Positions 52,698-62,759 of a stretch of 64,000 bases of DNA are shown in pieces. The DNA comes from Serratia rubidaea (GTDB lineage: Bacteria; Pseudomonadota; Gammaproteobacteria; Enterobacterales; Enterobacteriaceae). Within the stretch, counting starts at the first letter, position 1; each line of letters starts with the position of its first letter. Position numbers and translations under genes: made by a program. The notes below the pieces were generated by a model. That model was given only the letters and a program-made list of their open reading frames with translations, did no database searches and was not told where the DNA came from. The stretch covers positions 1,922,001 through 1,986,000 of the forward strand of contig LR590463.1 of the NCBI GenBank assembly GCA_901472405.1. Direction: 5' to 3'.

Positions 52698-53930
52698 ATG
52701 GATAAACTACTCGATCGTTTTTTTAACTACGTCACCTTTGATACGCAATCTAAAGCGAACGTTAAACATGTGCCAAGTACCGACGGGCAGCTGAAACTGG
52801 CGCGCGCGTTACAGCAGGAGCTGCTGGAACTGGGTTTTGCGCAGGTGATGCAGAGTGAACAGGGCTGCGTCACGGCGACCCTGCCATCCAACGTCGCCTG
52901 GCCGGTGCCCGCCATCGGCTTTATCTCCCACCTTGATACCTCGCCGGACGTCAGCGGCAAGCAGGTAAACCCGCAAATTGTGGAAAATTACCGCGGCGGT
53001 GATATTGCGCTGGGTATCGGCGATGAGGTGCTGTCGCCGGTGCGTTTCCCGGTGCTGCACCAGCTGCTGGGGCAGACGCTGATCACCACCGACGGCAAAA
53101 CGCTGCTTGGCGCGGACGATAAGGCCGGCATTGCCGAAATCATGACCGCCATGGTGCGTCTGCGGCAGCAGCAGATCCCGCACGGCGATATCCGCATCGC
53201 CTTTACGCCGGATGAAGAGGTCGGCAAGGGCGCCCGTTATTTTGACGTCGAAAGCTTTAACGCCGCCTGGGCCTATACCGTTGACGGCGGCGGCGTGGGG
53301 GAGCTGGAGTGCGAGAATTTCAACGCCGCTTCGGCGGTGGTGAAAATCGTCGGCAACAATGCGCATCCCGGCAGCGCCAAGGGCGTGATGGTCAACGCGC
53401 TGACGCTGGCAACCCGTTTCCACCAATGCCTGCCGGCGGAGGAAACGCCGGAAAACACCGCGGATTATCAGGGGTTCTATCATCTGAGCAGCATCAAGGG
53501 GCAGGTCGACCGCGCCGAGATGCACTATATTCTGCGCGACTTTGAACGCGACGGCTTTGCCGCCCGCAAACGTAAGCTGATGGCGGCGGCGGAGCACGTG
53601 GGCAAAGGGCTGCCGCGCGAGTGCCGCATCGACGTCACCATTGAGGACAGCTACTACAATATGCGCGAGCAGGTGGCCGAGCATCCGCACGTGGTTGAAC
53701 TGGCGCAGCGGGCGATGCTCGACTGCGGGATTGAACCGGTGCTCAAGCCGATCCGCGGCGGCACCGACGGCGCACAGCTCTCTTTCAAGGGGCTGCCGTG
53801 CCCTAATCTGTTTACCGGCGGCTACAACTTCCACAGCAAACACGAGTTTATTACGCTGGAGGGCATGGAGCAGGCGGTGGCGGTGATCATGCGTATCGCA
53901 ACCCTGACGGCGGAGCGCGCCAAACAGTGA
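52698..53930 (+). CDS. pepT: Peptidase T (tripeptide aminopeptidase)
   Basis: Di-zinc M20 aminopeptidase of 410 residues releasing the N-terminal residue of tripeptides. First metal His in [10 protein letters not shown], bridging Asp in [14 protein letters not shown], catalytic Glu pair in [28 protein letters not shown], and the last His in [12 protein letters not shown]. Start MDKLLDRFF preferred by homology over an ATG ten codons upstream. Confidence 0.96.
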   Translation: MDKLLDRFFNYVTFDTQSKANVKHVPSTDGQLKLARALQQELLELGFAQVMQSEQGCVTATLPSNVAWPVPAIGFISHLDTSPDVSGKQVNPQIVENYRGGDIALGIGDEVLSPVRFPVLHQLLGQTLITTDGKTLLGADDKAGIAEIMTAMVRLRQQQIPHGDIRIAFTPDEEVGKGARYFDVESFNAAWAYTVDGGGVGELECENFNAASAVVKIVGNNAHPGSAKGVMVNALTLATRFHQCLPAEETPENTADYQGFYHLSSIKGQVDRAEMHYILRDFERDGFAARKRKLMAAAEHVGKGLPRECRIDVTIEDSYYNMREQVAEHPHVVELAQRAMLDCGIEPVLKPIRGGTDGAQLSFKGLPCPNLFTGGYNFHSKHEFITLEGMEQAVAVIMRIATLTAERAKQ

Positions 53931-54001
53931 GTTACTCACTTGCCGCAATGACTTTTTGTGCTTAGGGTGGAAAGACATTCACGCACAAGGAGATTCGCGG
54001 C

Positions 54002-55084
54002 ATGAGTTCTGAGTATCGTATCGACAGCCAGCGGTTAGGGCAGTTTGTTCAGGCTATCTGGCGTCATACCGGCAGTTCCGCCCGTGAGGCCGAGCTGGTG
54101 GCAGAGCATCTGGTGCAGGCCAATCTGGCCGGGCACGATTCGCACGGCGTCGGCATGATCCCGCGCTATATGTCATCGCTGGCGCAGGGGCATCTGCAGC
54201 TGAATACCCATGCCCGGGTGGTGAAGGATGCCGGAGCGGTGCTGACGCTGGACGGCGGCAAAGGTTTTGGCCAGGTGGTCGCCTGCGAGGCCATGGAGCG
54301 CGGCATTGAACGCGCGCGCCAGCTGGGGATCGCCGCCGTGGCGCTGCACAACGCCCACCATATCGGTCGCATTGGCCATTGGGCGGAGCAGTGCGCGCGC
54401 GCCGGCCTGGTTTCCATCCACTTCGTCAACGTGATGGGCGATCCGATGGTGGCGCCGTTTGGCGGCAGCGATCGCCGCTTCGGCACCAACCCTTTCTGCG
54501 TTGTTTTCCCTCGTCCCGGCCAGGCGCCGCTGCTGTTGGATTTTGCCACCAGCGGCATTGCCTATGGCAAAACGCGCGTCGCGTACAACAAAGGCCTGAC
54601 GGTGGCGCCCGGCTATCTGATCGATGAGCAGGGACGGCCGACCAATGAACCGAAGGTGATGCATGAAGCGCCGTTTGGTTCGCTGCTGCCGTTCGGCGCC
54701 CATAAGGGCTATGCGCTGGCGACGCTGTGCGAGATCCTGGGCGGCGCGCTCTCCGGCGGACAGACCACCCATGACGACACGCTGCAGGTGACCAACGACG
54801 CGATCATCAACTGCATGACCACCATTATCCTCAGCCCGGACGCCTTTGAGGCGCCGGCGATGCAGGCCGAGGCCGAAGCTTTTGTCGACTGGGTGAAGGC
54901 CTCGCCGGAAAGCGGCGACGAGCCGATTCAGGTGCCGGGAGAGTGGGAAGAGATGAACCGCGCACTGCGCCTGCAGGACGGCATCCCGATTGACGGCAAT
55001 ACCTGGCAGCAGATTTGCGCCGCGGCGCAGGCGGCCGGTATGCCGCCGGCCGAGCTTGAGGGGTATCGCGCGCTGGCGCGCTGA
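54002..55084 (+). CDS. hcxB: Ldh family NAD(P)-dependent oxidoreductase HcxB (YbiC)
   Basis: 360-residue member of the malate/L-sulfolactate/ureidoglycolate dehydrogenase family, colinear with E. coli YbiC (HcxB, hydroxycarboxylate dehydrogenase B): NLAGHDSHGVGMIPRY, LDGGKGFGQVVACEAME, LHNAHHIGRIGHWAEQCARAG, FGTNPFCVVFPR, DFATSGIAYGKTRVA and GYALATLCEILGGALSGG. It reduces 2-oxo acids such as hydroxyphenylpyruvate or acts in reverse. RBS AAGGAG. It may supply or drain 2-hydroxy/2-oxo acids used by the neighbouring locus, which is speculation. Confidence 0.92.
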   Translation: MSSEYRIDSQRLGQFVQAIWRHTGSSAREAELVAEHLVQANLAGHDSHGVGMIPRYMSSLAQGHLQLNTHARVVKDAGAVLTLDGGKGFGQVVACEAMERGIERARQLGIAAVALHNAHHIGRIGHWAEQCARAGLVSIHFVNVMGDPMVAPFGGSDRRFGTNPFCVVFPRPGQAPLLLDFATSGIAYGKTRVAYNKGLTVAPGYLIDEQGRPTNEPKVMHEAPFGSLLPFGAHKGYALATLCEILGGALSGGQTTHDDTLQVTNDAIINCMTTIILSPDAFEAPAMQAEAEAFVDWVKASPESGDEPIQVPGEWEEMNRALRLQDGIPIDGNTWQQICAAAQAAGMPPAELEGYRALAR

Positions 55085-55102
55085 GGCGTTTGAACCGGGC
55101 GA

Positions 55103-55841
55103 TTATTGCCTGACGACCACCAGCGTCGTCAGGTGGTCGCCGTCTTCGCTGAAGTAACCGTCAAAGCAATCGCCTGCCTTAAAGTGTGCGGACAGCGTTA
55201 CGGTCAGGCGCAGCGTGAAGCGTCGCTCAGCCGGAGCCAGCGCGGCCAGCTCCGCCGCCATAAAATCAAAATCGCGTTGCAGGGCCGGATATAGCGCCTT
55301 GAACAAACTCTCTTTGGCTGAAAACAGCAGCGTCAGCACCCATTCACGCGCTAGCGGCAAACGGGCGATGTACTGCGCTTCCGCGTGCGAGGCCAGCATT
55401 TCTGCAATTTCCCGCATCGCCTCCGGTTGATGACGTTCGGTATCGACCCCCAGATGGCGGATCCTGGCGTCATTGGTCGCCAGCGCGATCGCACGTTTGG
55501 CTGAATGGCTGATGGAGCCGATAAAGCCTTCCGGCCAGCGGGGAACCCGCCCCAGGTGGACGCCGACGTCGGTAACGTGAGCGCCCAAGCACATTAACGC
55601 GCGCCGCGCGCAGTAACGCCCCGCCAGATAGTCCGCCTTACGCGCAGTGGGCATCCCGCTCAGCCAGGTTGGCAACGGGATACGGCAGCGGGTGAACTGC
55701 CGGTCATGGTAGTACGCTGCGTCAAACGTCAGCCGGCAGTAGGTAATCGTCGGCAGGGCGGCAATGTACCCCTCTTCGCACCAGGGAAAGCAGAGCGTGG
55801 GCCGGTGGGCGCCACGAGCGGCAAAAAAAACGGTGAGTCAT
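55103..55841 (-). CDS. EntD-type 4'-phosphopantetheinyl transferase (one frame break at the N-terminus)
   Basis: Activates carrier proteins by adding phosphopantetheine from CoA. About 245 residues if read from the ATG at 55841: MTHRFFAARGAHRP, then CFPWCEEGYIAALP, LAGRYCARRALMCLG, the CoA-binding SISHSAKRAIAL, metal motif GVDTERHQPEA, and FSAKESLFKALYP with the catalytic Lys-Glu. The frame breaks in a run of eight A (about 55822-55830 plus strand); seven would join the start to the rest. The run gives an extra base, so an error is likely. Divergent from the NRPS-like genes, so it presumably serves their carriers; it may also make a siderophore synthetase active elsewhere. Confidence 0.85.
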
Positions 55842-56090
55842 TTAATTGTCCCTCTCGTAACTGAAAACGTCTGCTTTTTTATTTTTATATCAAAATATTA
55901 GCCTGCGTTTTTCGTCGACGTATTGATAACCTGCGTGAAAGTTCGTCGCCTAACGGCATGTTAATCAATACCTTTTACATTGTTAATGTTTATTTACATA
56001 TTTAATTTACATTAAATTTACAAAACGGCAATGGCATTAACTACGCTTAGTCGGTGCTTGGGAAAAAACGGCTGGCGGTGGTGTCATTGT
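55842..56090. promoter_or_regulatory. AT-rich divergent region of the biosynthetic locus
   Basis: A sharply AT-rich block (about 55860-56030, full of TTTA/ATTT) in a GC-rich context, separating the PPTase gene from the first NRPS-like gene. It should hold both promoters. The composition is what one expects of an H-NS-silenced, horizontally acquired region. No clear RBS precedes any candidate start on the plus side. Confidence 0.5.
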
Positions 56091-57882
56091 ATGAATTTAA
56101 GTGATTGTAATTCAATTAATTATAAATTCATTTTCGCCATGGGAAAACATGCTTCCTCGTTGGCGGCTGTGGATGAGCATATCTCGCTGAATTACCAGCA
56201 ACTTGGCTGTGCGGCACGCAATGTGAGTAAAACATTAATTAATGATGATGTTTTCGATGAGTGCGTGGGGATCTCTGGCCCGCCAAGCGTGCGGACGCTG
56301 GCGGCGCTGCTTGGCGTGGTGCTGTCAGGCAATCATTATCTGTATGTTGACGTCAGTCAGCCCGCCGACTGGCTGGGTGACCATCTGCGCCACGTTGGCT
56401 GTCGGCGCGTGCTGCACTGCGGCGATACGCTGCCCGACATTGTGCTTGCGGGGGTGGCGTTTCTTCCCGTCACGCTCGATACCCGTGAATCCGCGGTGGC
56501 GCTGCCTGAGCTTTCCGCGCAGCACGCGGCCTACATCAATTTTTCCTCCGGCAGCACCGGCCAGCCCAAAGCGATCGTTTGTACCCATGCGGGCGTGACC
56601 CGGCTGTGCCAGCAGCAGGATTTCCTGCCGTTCGGCGCCGCGCTGACTTTCCTGTTTCACTCCCCGCTCTCATTTGACGCCGCGACGCTGGAGATATGGG
56701 GGGCGCTGCTGAACGGCGGCTGCTGTGTGGTTAACGCCGGCGGTATGTTGACGCCGGAAAAACTGCGCGCGCATATCCGGCAGCGCGGCGTGAATACGCT
56801 GTGGCTGACCGCGTCATTGTTCAACACCTTTGTTGATGTGGATCTCGCCTGTCTGAGCGGGATACAACACCTGCTGACCGGCGGCGACGCGCTGTCGACG
56901 TCCCATGTGCGGCGGGCGTTGGCGGCCCATAAGGCAACCCGCTTTATCAACGGCTATGGGCCGACGGAAAACACCACCTTTACCTGCTGCCATGTTATTC
57001 GTCCGCAGGATGCGGCCGCGCAGGATATTCCTATCGGCCGGGCAATCAACGGCACTGAGGTTGGGTTGTACGATGCGGCGGGTGCGCCGGTTACCTGCGC
57101 CGGGGAAACGGGGGAGATTTATGCGTTCGGCGCCGGTCTGGCGCGGGGCTATCACCGTTCACCGGACAGAAACGCACGGGCATTTGTCACGGTGGAGCTG
57201 CGGGGAAGGCGCATGCGCGCCTATCGCACTGGCGACCTCGCCCGCTATGACGACGACGGTTATTTGCACTTTGTCGGCCGCGTCGACAGTCAGGTCAAAA
57301 TCAACGGCTACCGCCTGAACCTGGCGGCGCTGGAGGCCTATTTTCGTCAGGTGAATGCGATACAGGATTGTGCGCTGCTGGTGGTTGAACAACAGGGCAG
57401 CAAACGTCTGGTCGCCGTCTTACTGGCGCAGGATGATGGCCCGGCGCGTGATGCGGCGCTGGCGCTGGCCTCCTGGGAGCGACCAGGCGCCTATCTTTGC
57501 CTCCGCCGCTTCCCGCTGACGCCGCATGGCAAAACCGATCGGCGGCGCTGCTGGCCGAGTGGCAGGCGCATCAACGCCGGCATACCGAGGTCGAGGAGCC
57601 GCTGACGCCGATGCAAACGCTGTGCGCGGCCTGGTGGGCCCAGATTCTGGGGCAGCCGGTGGTTGATCCTGAGCTGGATTTTTTTCCAGGCGGGAGGGAA
57701 TTCGCTGCTCGCGCTGCGGCTGCTGGCCATCACTCAGGCTGACGGCGGAGAGGCCGACATTTTCGCTCAACGAGCTGTATGACCACTCTACGTTGGCCGC
57801 TTTCGCCCGCCTGCTGAGCGCCAAAGGCCGCTCGGCGACGTCGCGTCATACCGCAATCCCGGAACAGCCGCTGGTGCTATGA
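56091..57882 (+). CDS. NRPS adenylation-thiolation didomain protein (frame broken three times)
   Basis: Activates one amino acid and loads it on its own carrier domain. About 597 residues. A-domain motifs: A3 INFSSGSTGQPK (about 149-160), A4 region LSFDAATLEIWG, A5 NGYGPTENTTF (287-297), A7 YRTGDLARYDDDGY (378-391), A8 GRVDSQVKINGYRLNL (unusual Asn for the common Glu) and A10 with the catalytic Lys in TPHGKTDR. The Asp of SFDAATLE is the residue that usually binds the alpha-amine. The thiolation domain follows with AGGNSLLALRLLA. Frame breaks near 57540, 57678 (T run too long) and 57755 are needed to reach it; the last frame ends NELYDHSTLAAFARLL...PLVL. Starts at 56031 or 56139 are also possible. 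Confidence 0.85.
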
Positions 57883-57887
57883 GAGAG

Positions 57888-59155
57888 ATGATGAACGATC
57901 TGAGCAAACGGGATATTTATTGTCAGCCGTTGCATGGCGGCTGGTGGTGTTCGGACAATGGCAGCGTCTGACCGTTCAGGAACGCGCCGCGCTGGCGCAG
58001 CAGAAGCGGCCGCTGCTGGCGCAGGCCGATAACGAATGGCGTACGCCGCTGCCCGCCTGGCTTAACGCCATCGTGCTGGGAGAGATGATGAGCGGCGACC
58101 TGACGCAGTACGGCCTGTTTTTTTTGGCCGTCGGCGGAGCGCCGGAGGATGAACAGCGGTTGACGCAGCTTGGCGCGGCGCTGTATCGCGCTTTTCCGCT
58201 GTTAGCGAGTAACGTGGCGTGGGACGGCGAGCAGCCGGAATGGTGCGTCAGCACCCGGCCGGCGGCCTATTTGCCGGAAGAGGCCGGGGAATATGCCGAC
58301 GATGAGGCGTTTATTCAGGCGCAGCTCGTCCGTCCGCACTCGGTGTTCCAGCGCGGCATGCTGCGTATCGTAACGGCGCGCTGCGCCGGCGAACGGCGCT
58401 GGGGGATTTGGCTGCATCACCTGGTGGCCGACGCTGATTTTATACGCGTGCTGCTGCCGCTGGCGCAGCGTTGGCTGCAGGACGGCGAAATGACCGCTCC
58501 GGATTTTTCCTTTATCCAGCTGCAGTGGCGTCTTGGACGTACGCTGGCGCTGCAGCATTCGCGTTTACAGCGTTTCTGGCGCGGGCAGGCAGCGCTATTC
58601 GCCGCGTTGACGCCGTGGGAGGAAACGTTGCCGGCGGTAACGCCGACGACGACCGGTCAGACTTTTGATCTGCCCGCCGGCCGCGGCGGCGCGACATTGG
58701 TGGCGCAGGCGTTGGCGCAGGCGCTGCGGCAACAGGGCATCGGCGGGCCGTTGCTGGCGGTCGCGCCGGTAACGCTGCGGCGCGGCGACGGCGGGGCGGC
58801 GGCCAGCGGTTGCTATATCAATCTTATTCCTTTGGTACTGGATGCCGGCTGCAGCGCGGCGGAATTCGAGTCTCGCCGACGCAGCTGGTTGGAACATGCG
58901 CTGTTGCCGCAAGAGGAGATTGCCGAGGCGGCCGGGGTGAATTACCGCCGGGCGCTGGTGATGCTGAACATTATCGACCGTCCGGCGACGCCGCCGGCAT
59001 TTCGTCATAGCCCGGAGCAGCGCAGCCGCAAACCGATCACCCTGACGCTGACCGGCATCGAACAGGGCGGCTGGCGCGTGGCGCTGACCACACGGCTGGG
59101 TGAGGCGTTCAGCCAGGCGCTGGGGGGCGCGCTACGGCGGGCATTGGGCGCATGA
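57888..59155 (+). CDS. Stand-alone condensation-domain-like protein
   Basis: About 420 residues resembling an NRPS condensation domain of the chloramphenicol acetyltransferase fold. The active-site motif reads HHLVADAD, so HHxxxDA in place of HHxxxDG. Further signs are GCYINLIPLVLD (cf. the usual GxFxNxxPLR) and a DFVWG-like C-terminal half that is degenerate. A start at 57888/57891 (ATGATGAACGATCTGAGCAAACG) gives an N-terminus like other C domains, but the frame must shift near 57918 to join it to LSAVAWRLVVFGQWQRLT; without that the reading starts at a TTG at 57920. Its stop overlaps the next start. Probably joins an acyl or aminoacyl group from one carrier to another. Confidence 0.75.
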
Positions 59156-59760
59156 TTTGGCTGCTGCCGGATTTTATCGGCCACCCTGGCTGTTTTCGCG
59201 CGTTGTTGCCGCATCTGCCGGCGGCGACCCGCAGCATCGATTATCACCGTCTGCCGCTGTGTGGCAGCCTGGCCGCGTTGGCGCAGCACCTGGCCGACAA
59301 CGCCGCGGAACCGCCGTCCATCATCGTCGGTTACTCGTTTGGCGGTGCGCTGGGTTTTGAGTTATTGCAGCGTTTACCCGGCGCGCCGCGGCTAATTATG
59401 GTGGACAGTCATCTTCCCCGCGCCGAATTTCGTCGTACGCCGGCCGAGCAACAGTTTGCGCGCTGGCTGACGACGGAAACGCGCGACTGGATCGCGCTGA
59501 TGGAACAGCTGGGGGAGATTCGGCAGGCGGTGATTTTGCACAACATCGCACTGTTCAGCGACTGGCGACCGCAGGGGCGGATCGTGCAGGCGGACTGGAT
59601 ATGCTGCCGGGGCGAAAATGGCGCGCCGGCCGGCGACTGGCGTGAACAGGTCAGGGAGTTGCGGCGTTTCGACAGCGACGCCGCCCACCATACCGTGATG
59701 ACGGATCGGGACGTTATCGTTCATATATCGCAACTGATCAATGGGGGAGCTATGTCATGA
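59152..59760 (+). CDS. Thioesterase-like alpha/beta hydrolase
   Basis: 202 residues, alpha/beta-hydrolase fold with nucleophile motif GYSFGG (Ser about 62) after LADNAAEPPSIIV, and a short C-terminal region with His in DAAHHTVMTDRD that could be the catalytic base. The N-terminus IWLLPDFIGHPGCFRALLPHLP has the oxyanion-hole layout of NRPS type I/II thioesterases. It could release the final product from the carrier or edit stalled groups. ATG overlaps the stop of the condensation gene (ATGA), and its own end overlaps the next gene. Confidence 0.82.
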   Translation: MIWLLPDFIGHPGCFRALLPHLPAATRSIDYHRLPLCGSLAALAQHLADNAAEPPSIIVGYSFGGALGFELLQRLPGAPRLIMVDSHLPRAEFRRTPAEQQFARWLTTETRDWIALMEQLGEIRQAVILHNIALFSDWRPQGRIVQADWICCRGENGAPAGDWREQVRELRRFDSDAAHHTVMTDRDVIVHISQLINGGAMS

Positions 59761-60410
59761 AGCATTTTCAGCAGGTGATTACCTCGCATTACCAGCAGCA
59801 GGCCCTGACGTGGATCCTGTCCGCGTCGGAGGCGCCGCAGCCGTTGTTGGAGCCGGAGTTCGATATTACCGATGACGACGGGCGCTATGCGAAAAAGATC
59901 CGTAATCTGAGTGAGGCCGATCCGTCCTTCTGGCAGCAGTGGTTTCAGCTGTCCGGCCTCAATGCGTTGGTCGGCGACCATTTGTCGCGGCCGAAGCTGC
60001 TGCGTCATGCCGCCTTTATCAAACGCCACGCCGATGAATCTTATATTCCGCTGCATCAGGATATTGCGCTGTGGGAAAAAGCCTATGAAAGCGCCGTGAC
60101 GTTTTGGATTGCGTTGACCCCATCCCGCAATGAAAACGGCGGCATGTTCTATTGCCGATCGGCTGAGACCATCTATCCGCATGAATTCAATCTGCAATAC
60201 CCGATGTTCAAATGCATTGACGTTGAAAAAAATCGCATTCCGCCGGAAAGCATCGTCGATGCGCCGCTGGAGGCGGGTGATGTTCTGGTCTGGCCGGCGC
60301 GCACGCCGCACGGCAGTTATATGAATACCAGCGGACAGTTACGCATCGGTATGCCCGTGGTGTTTGTTGATGAAAGTGAATATCAGAAACTTAATGTGAG
60401 GTCACAATGA
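59757..60410 (+). CDS. Phytanoyl-CoA dioxygenase-like Fe(II)/2-oxoglutarate enzyme
   Basis: 217 residues of the PhyH family. The metal facial triad is HQD (His100, Asp102) and His185 in RTPHGSY, with Arg196 in GQLRIGMP binding 2-oxoglutarate. The family segment FIKRHADESYIPLHQDIALWE is typical for PhyH hydroxylases acting on carrier-tethered or free acyl substrates, including SyrB2-type relatives. The HxD carboxylate is present, so it should be a hydroxylase rather than a halogenase. Overlaps both neighbours by four bases. Confidence 0.85.
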   Translation: MKHFQQVITSHYQQQALTWILSASEAPQPLLEPEFDITDDDGRYAKKIRNLSEADPSFWQQWFQLSGLNALVGDHLSRPKLLRHAAFIKRHADESYIPLHQDIALWEKAYESAVTFWIALTPSRNENGGMFYCRSAETIYPHEFNLQYPMFKCIDVEKNRIPPESIVDAPLEAGDVLVWPARTPHGSYMNTSGQLRIGMPVVFVDESEYQKLNVRSQ

Positions 60411-60631
60411 AAAATTGGATCGTAAGTCATTTGCAAACGGTATTCCCCAACGAAGACATTGCCGAAGAGAATATTGATGTTTACCTGCCGCAGCTTTGTC
60501 AGCACTCGCTGAAAATGGTGACCTTCCTGGCGCGTTTTTCCCGTCAGTTCGGCCGGGCGCCGAAGATTATGGAGTTTATCGCCAAACCGAACTTTGCAAC
60601 GCTGGCCGATAGCGGGGAGGCGCAGCGATGA
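60407..60631 (+). CDS. Discrete acyl/peptidyl carrier protein (His before the pantetheine Ser)
   Basis: 74-residue carrier-like protein: N-terminal helix (IVSHLQTVFP), then LPQLCQHSLKMVTFLARFSRQFGRAP, where Ser34 sits at the attachment place, but the usual Asp before Ser is His. The C-terminal FIAKPNFATLAD is like the last helix of PCP domains (FEHPTIAxLA). So the fold and the Ser are kept while the recognition Asp is lost. Probable partner of the second AMP ligase (62760) or of the homocitrate-synthase-like enzyme. Translationally coupled by ATGA overlaps. Confidence 0.75.
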   Translation: MKNWIVSHLQTVFPNEDIAEENIDVYLPQLCQHSLKMVTFLARFSRQFGRAPKIMEFIAKPNFATLADSGEAQR

Positions 60632-62005
60632 TTAAGGTGATCGATTGTACCCTGCGCGAAGGCGTACAGGCGCGGCAATGCAGTTTTACTGCCCAGCAGT
60701 CGGCGTTGCTGGCGCAAGAGATCGGCGCATTGGGCGTGGACATGATTGAGTGCGGCCACCCGTTTATTTCTGCGCAGGAAGTCGAGCGGGTGCGCAGCGT
60801 GGTTGCGGTTTCCCCGGTGCCGGTGCTGGCGCACGCCCGGGCGCGCTCGGAAGATATCGACGCCGTGGCGCGCAGCGGCGCGCAGTGGGTAGGGCTGTTT
60901 GCCTCCATCAACGCTATTTCGCTGACGACCAAGTTCAAAGGGATGACGCGCGAAGACATTCTCACCATGTTCGGCGACGCGATTCGCTACGCCCGCGGCC
61001 TGGGACTGCAGGTCCGGGCGACGGTGGAAGACGCCGGGCGCACCTCGGTATCCGATCTGGTCAGTATGGTGGCCGCCGCGCGGGACGCGGGGGCCGACCG
61101 CATCTGTTTTGCGGACAGCGTAGGTATCCTGCTGCCGGATGAAACTTTTGATGTGCTGTCGCTGCTGCGTCAGGAATTTTATGACGTCGAGTTTGAGTAT
61201 CACGTCCATAACGACCGGGGGCTGGCGTTGGCGAATACGCTGGCGGCGATTCAGGCCGGGGTGAAGTGGCAGTCAATCAGCTGCAACGGCATCGGCGAGC
61301 GGGCGGGGATCACGGATACCTTCCAACTGCTGACCCTGCTGCATACGCGCTTTCAGCAGGAGCGGTTCAACCTGAAAAACATGATGGCGCTCTCCGAGCT
61401 GGTGGAGGCTTACAGCCGCATTCCGTTGTCACCGATGCAGCCGGTGGTGGGGAAAAACGCCTTTGTGCACGTAGCCCGGCTGCATCAGCTTGCGATGCAG
61501 GAGGACAGCGCTGCCTACAGCGTGTTTGACCCCCGAGCTGATCAACGGTCGGGTGTCGCTGGAACGCTTCCAGCCGATGCACCAGCAGGCGCTGTTCCTG
61601 GCGCCGTTCGAGAAATCGGCAACCGAGCTGAAATATCATCGCCACGGACCGGGCAAGCGTTTTGTTATGCTGGATAAGCGGCTGGTGGACGGCTCGCCGT
61701 TCTACTTTATCGCCCGCCAGTTTGCTGACGCGGATGCCGACGATTCGGCGGTCAGCGGCCATGTGGACAGCCATATCCATAACTGCGATTCCGTATTTTT
61801 ATTCCTGGGTGATGGCGCGGATTACGCCGGTCTGGAAGTCGAGGTGGATCTCGGGGGGACGCGGAGGCGTTTGACTTCGCCCGCCAGCGTATTTATTCCG
61901 GCCGGCGTGGCGCACTCTTACCGCTTTATCCGCGGCTGCGGCACCTATATCAATTTTGTGCATAAAGGCGATTACCACGACAGCTTACTGGAGATAACTC
62001 AATGA
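60628..62005 (+). CDS. Homocitrate/isopropylmalate synthase-like enzyme fused to a cupin domain (one frame break)
   Basis: A two-domain protein of about 458 residues. Residues 1-300 are a DRE-TIM metallolyase domain: DCTLREGVQ (6-14), IECGHP, metal site HVHND (192-196), GIGERAG (221-227), and the C-terminal pattern VVGKNAFVHVARLHQLAMQ known from homocitrate synthases. No LeuA regulatory domain. From about residue 310 on follows a cupin-like domain: HVDSHIHNCDSVFLFLGDG and SPASVFIPAGVAHSYRF provide likely metal His. The frame breaks near 61531 (five C, four expected), which splits the reading; the corrected join is VFDPELINGRVSLERF. The role may be aldol addition of an acyl thioester to a 2-oxo acid plus a cupin-catalysed step. 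Product unknown. Confidence 0.8.
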
Positions 62006-62749
62006 AACAGTTCAATAAAAATGCTCAGGCCTATAACGCGGTGCGCGGCAAGATCGCCTATCCCGATGCGCTGTACGCCTCGCTGGCGGCCAGAGCGCCG
62101 GCCCATAACGCCGCATTGGATATTGGCTGCGGCAACGGCGTCTCCACGGTGCGTCTGCAGGGGCTGTTTCAACATGTGGAAGGCTGCGATATTGGCGAGG
62201 CGTTGATTGAAAAGGCCCGCCAAAAACTACCCGGATCTGACTTTCAGCGTCTCTCCTGCCGAAGATTTCGTCCCGCAGCGCCGTTTCGATCTGATCACCA
62301 GCGCCACCTCGTTCTACTGGATGGATCGTAAAGCGGTGCTGATGAAGATGGCGCAGTGGCTGGAACCCGGCGGGCTGTTTTGTGCGTACAAATATGATTT
62401 TCCGGTGGCGTATGGTCCACTGCGCGATTTTATCGAACATGAACTGGTTACCAAGTGGTCACGCCACCGCGACCCGCGTCTGACCCAGTACGACGACACG
62501 CTGGAGGTGATGCAGAGTTGCGACCATTTGCGTCAGGCGCGCCGCGAAGTGTTCGCCAATATTATTTTCCTGACGCCGCAAGAGGTGGCGCTGTTTTTCC
62601 TGTCTACCAGCTACGTGACGCGCTATATCGAAGAGGAGGGCGGGCAGGACTATATCGATCAGTTCGCCGCCGCCGTGTTGGATATTGAGCGGGCGCCGCA
62701 GGTGGCGATGAATTTCGATATCCATGCGTTTACCGCTGTCAACGGCTAA
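62002..62749 (+). CDS. Class I SAM-dependent methyltransferase (one frame break)
   Basis: About 248 residues. SAM-binding motif ALDIGCGNGVSTVRLQG (motif I), CDIGEALIEKAR, then PAEDFVPQRRFDLITSATSFYWMD and LEPGGLFCAYKYDFPVAYGP. The frame breaks near 62225, in an A run that is one base too long; removing it joins EKARQNYPDLTFSV. Overlaps the fusion gene by four bases. It could make an O- or N-methyl group or a methyl ester on the product. Confidence 0.82.
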
Positions 62750-62759
62750 GGATCCCGGC

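Noticed and set aside
59757-60410. PhyH-type enzyme as a SyrB2-like halogenase
   Set aside because: Halogenases replace the Asp/Glu of HxD by Ala or Gly; here the HQD carboxylate is present, so hydroxylation is more likely.
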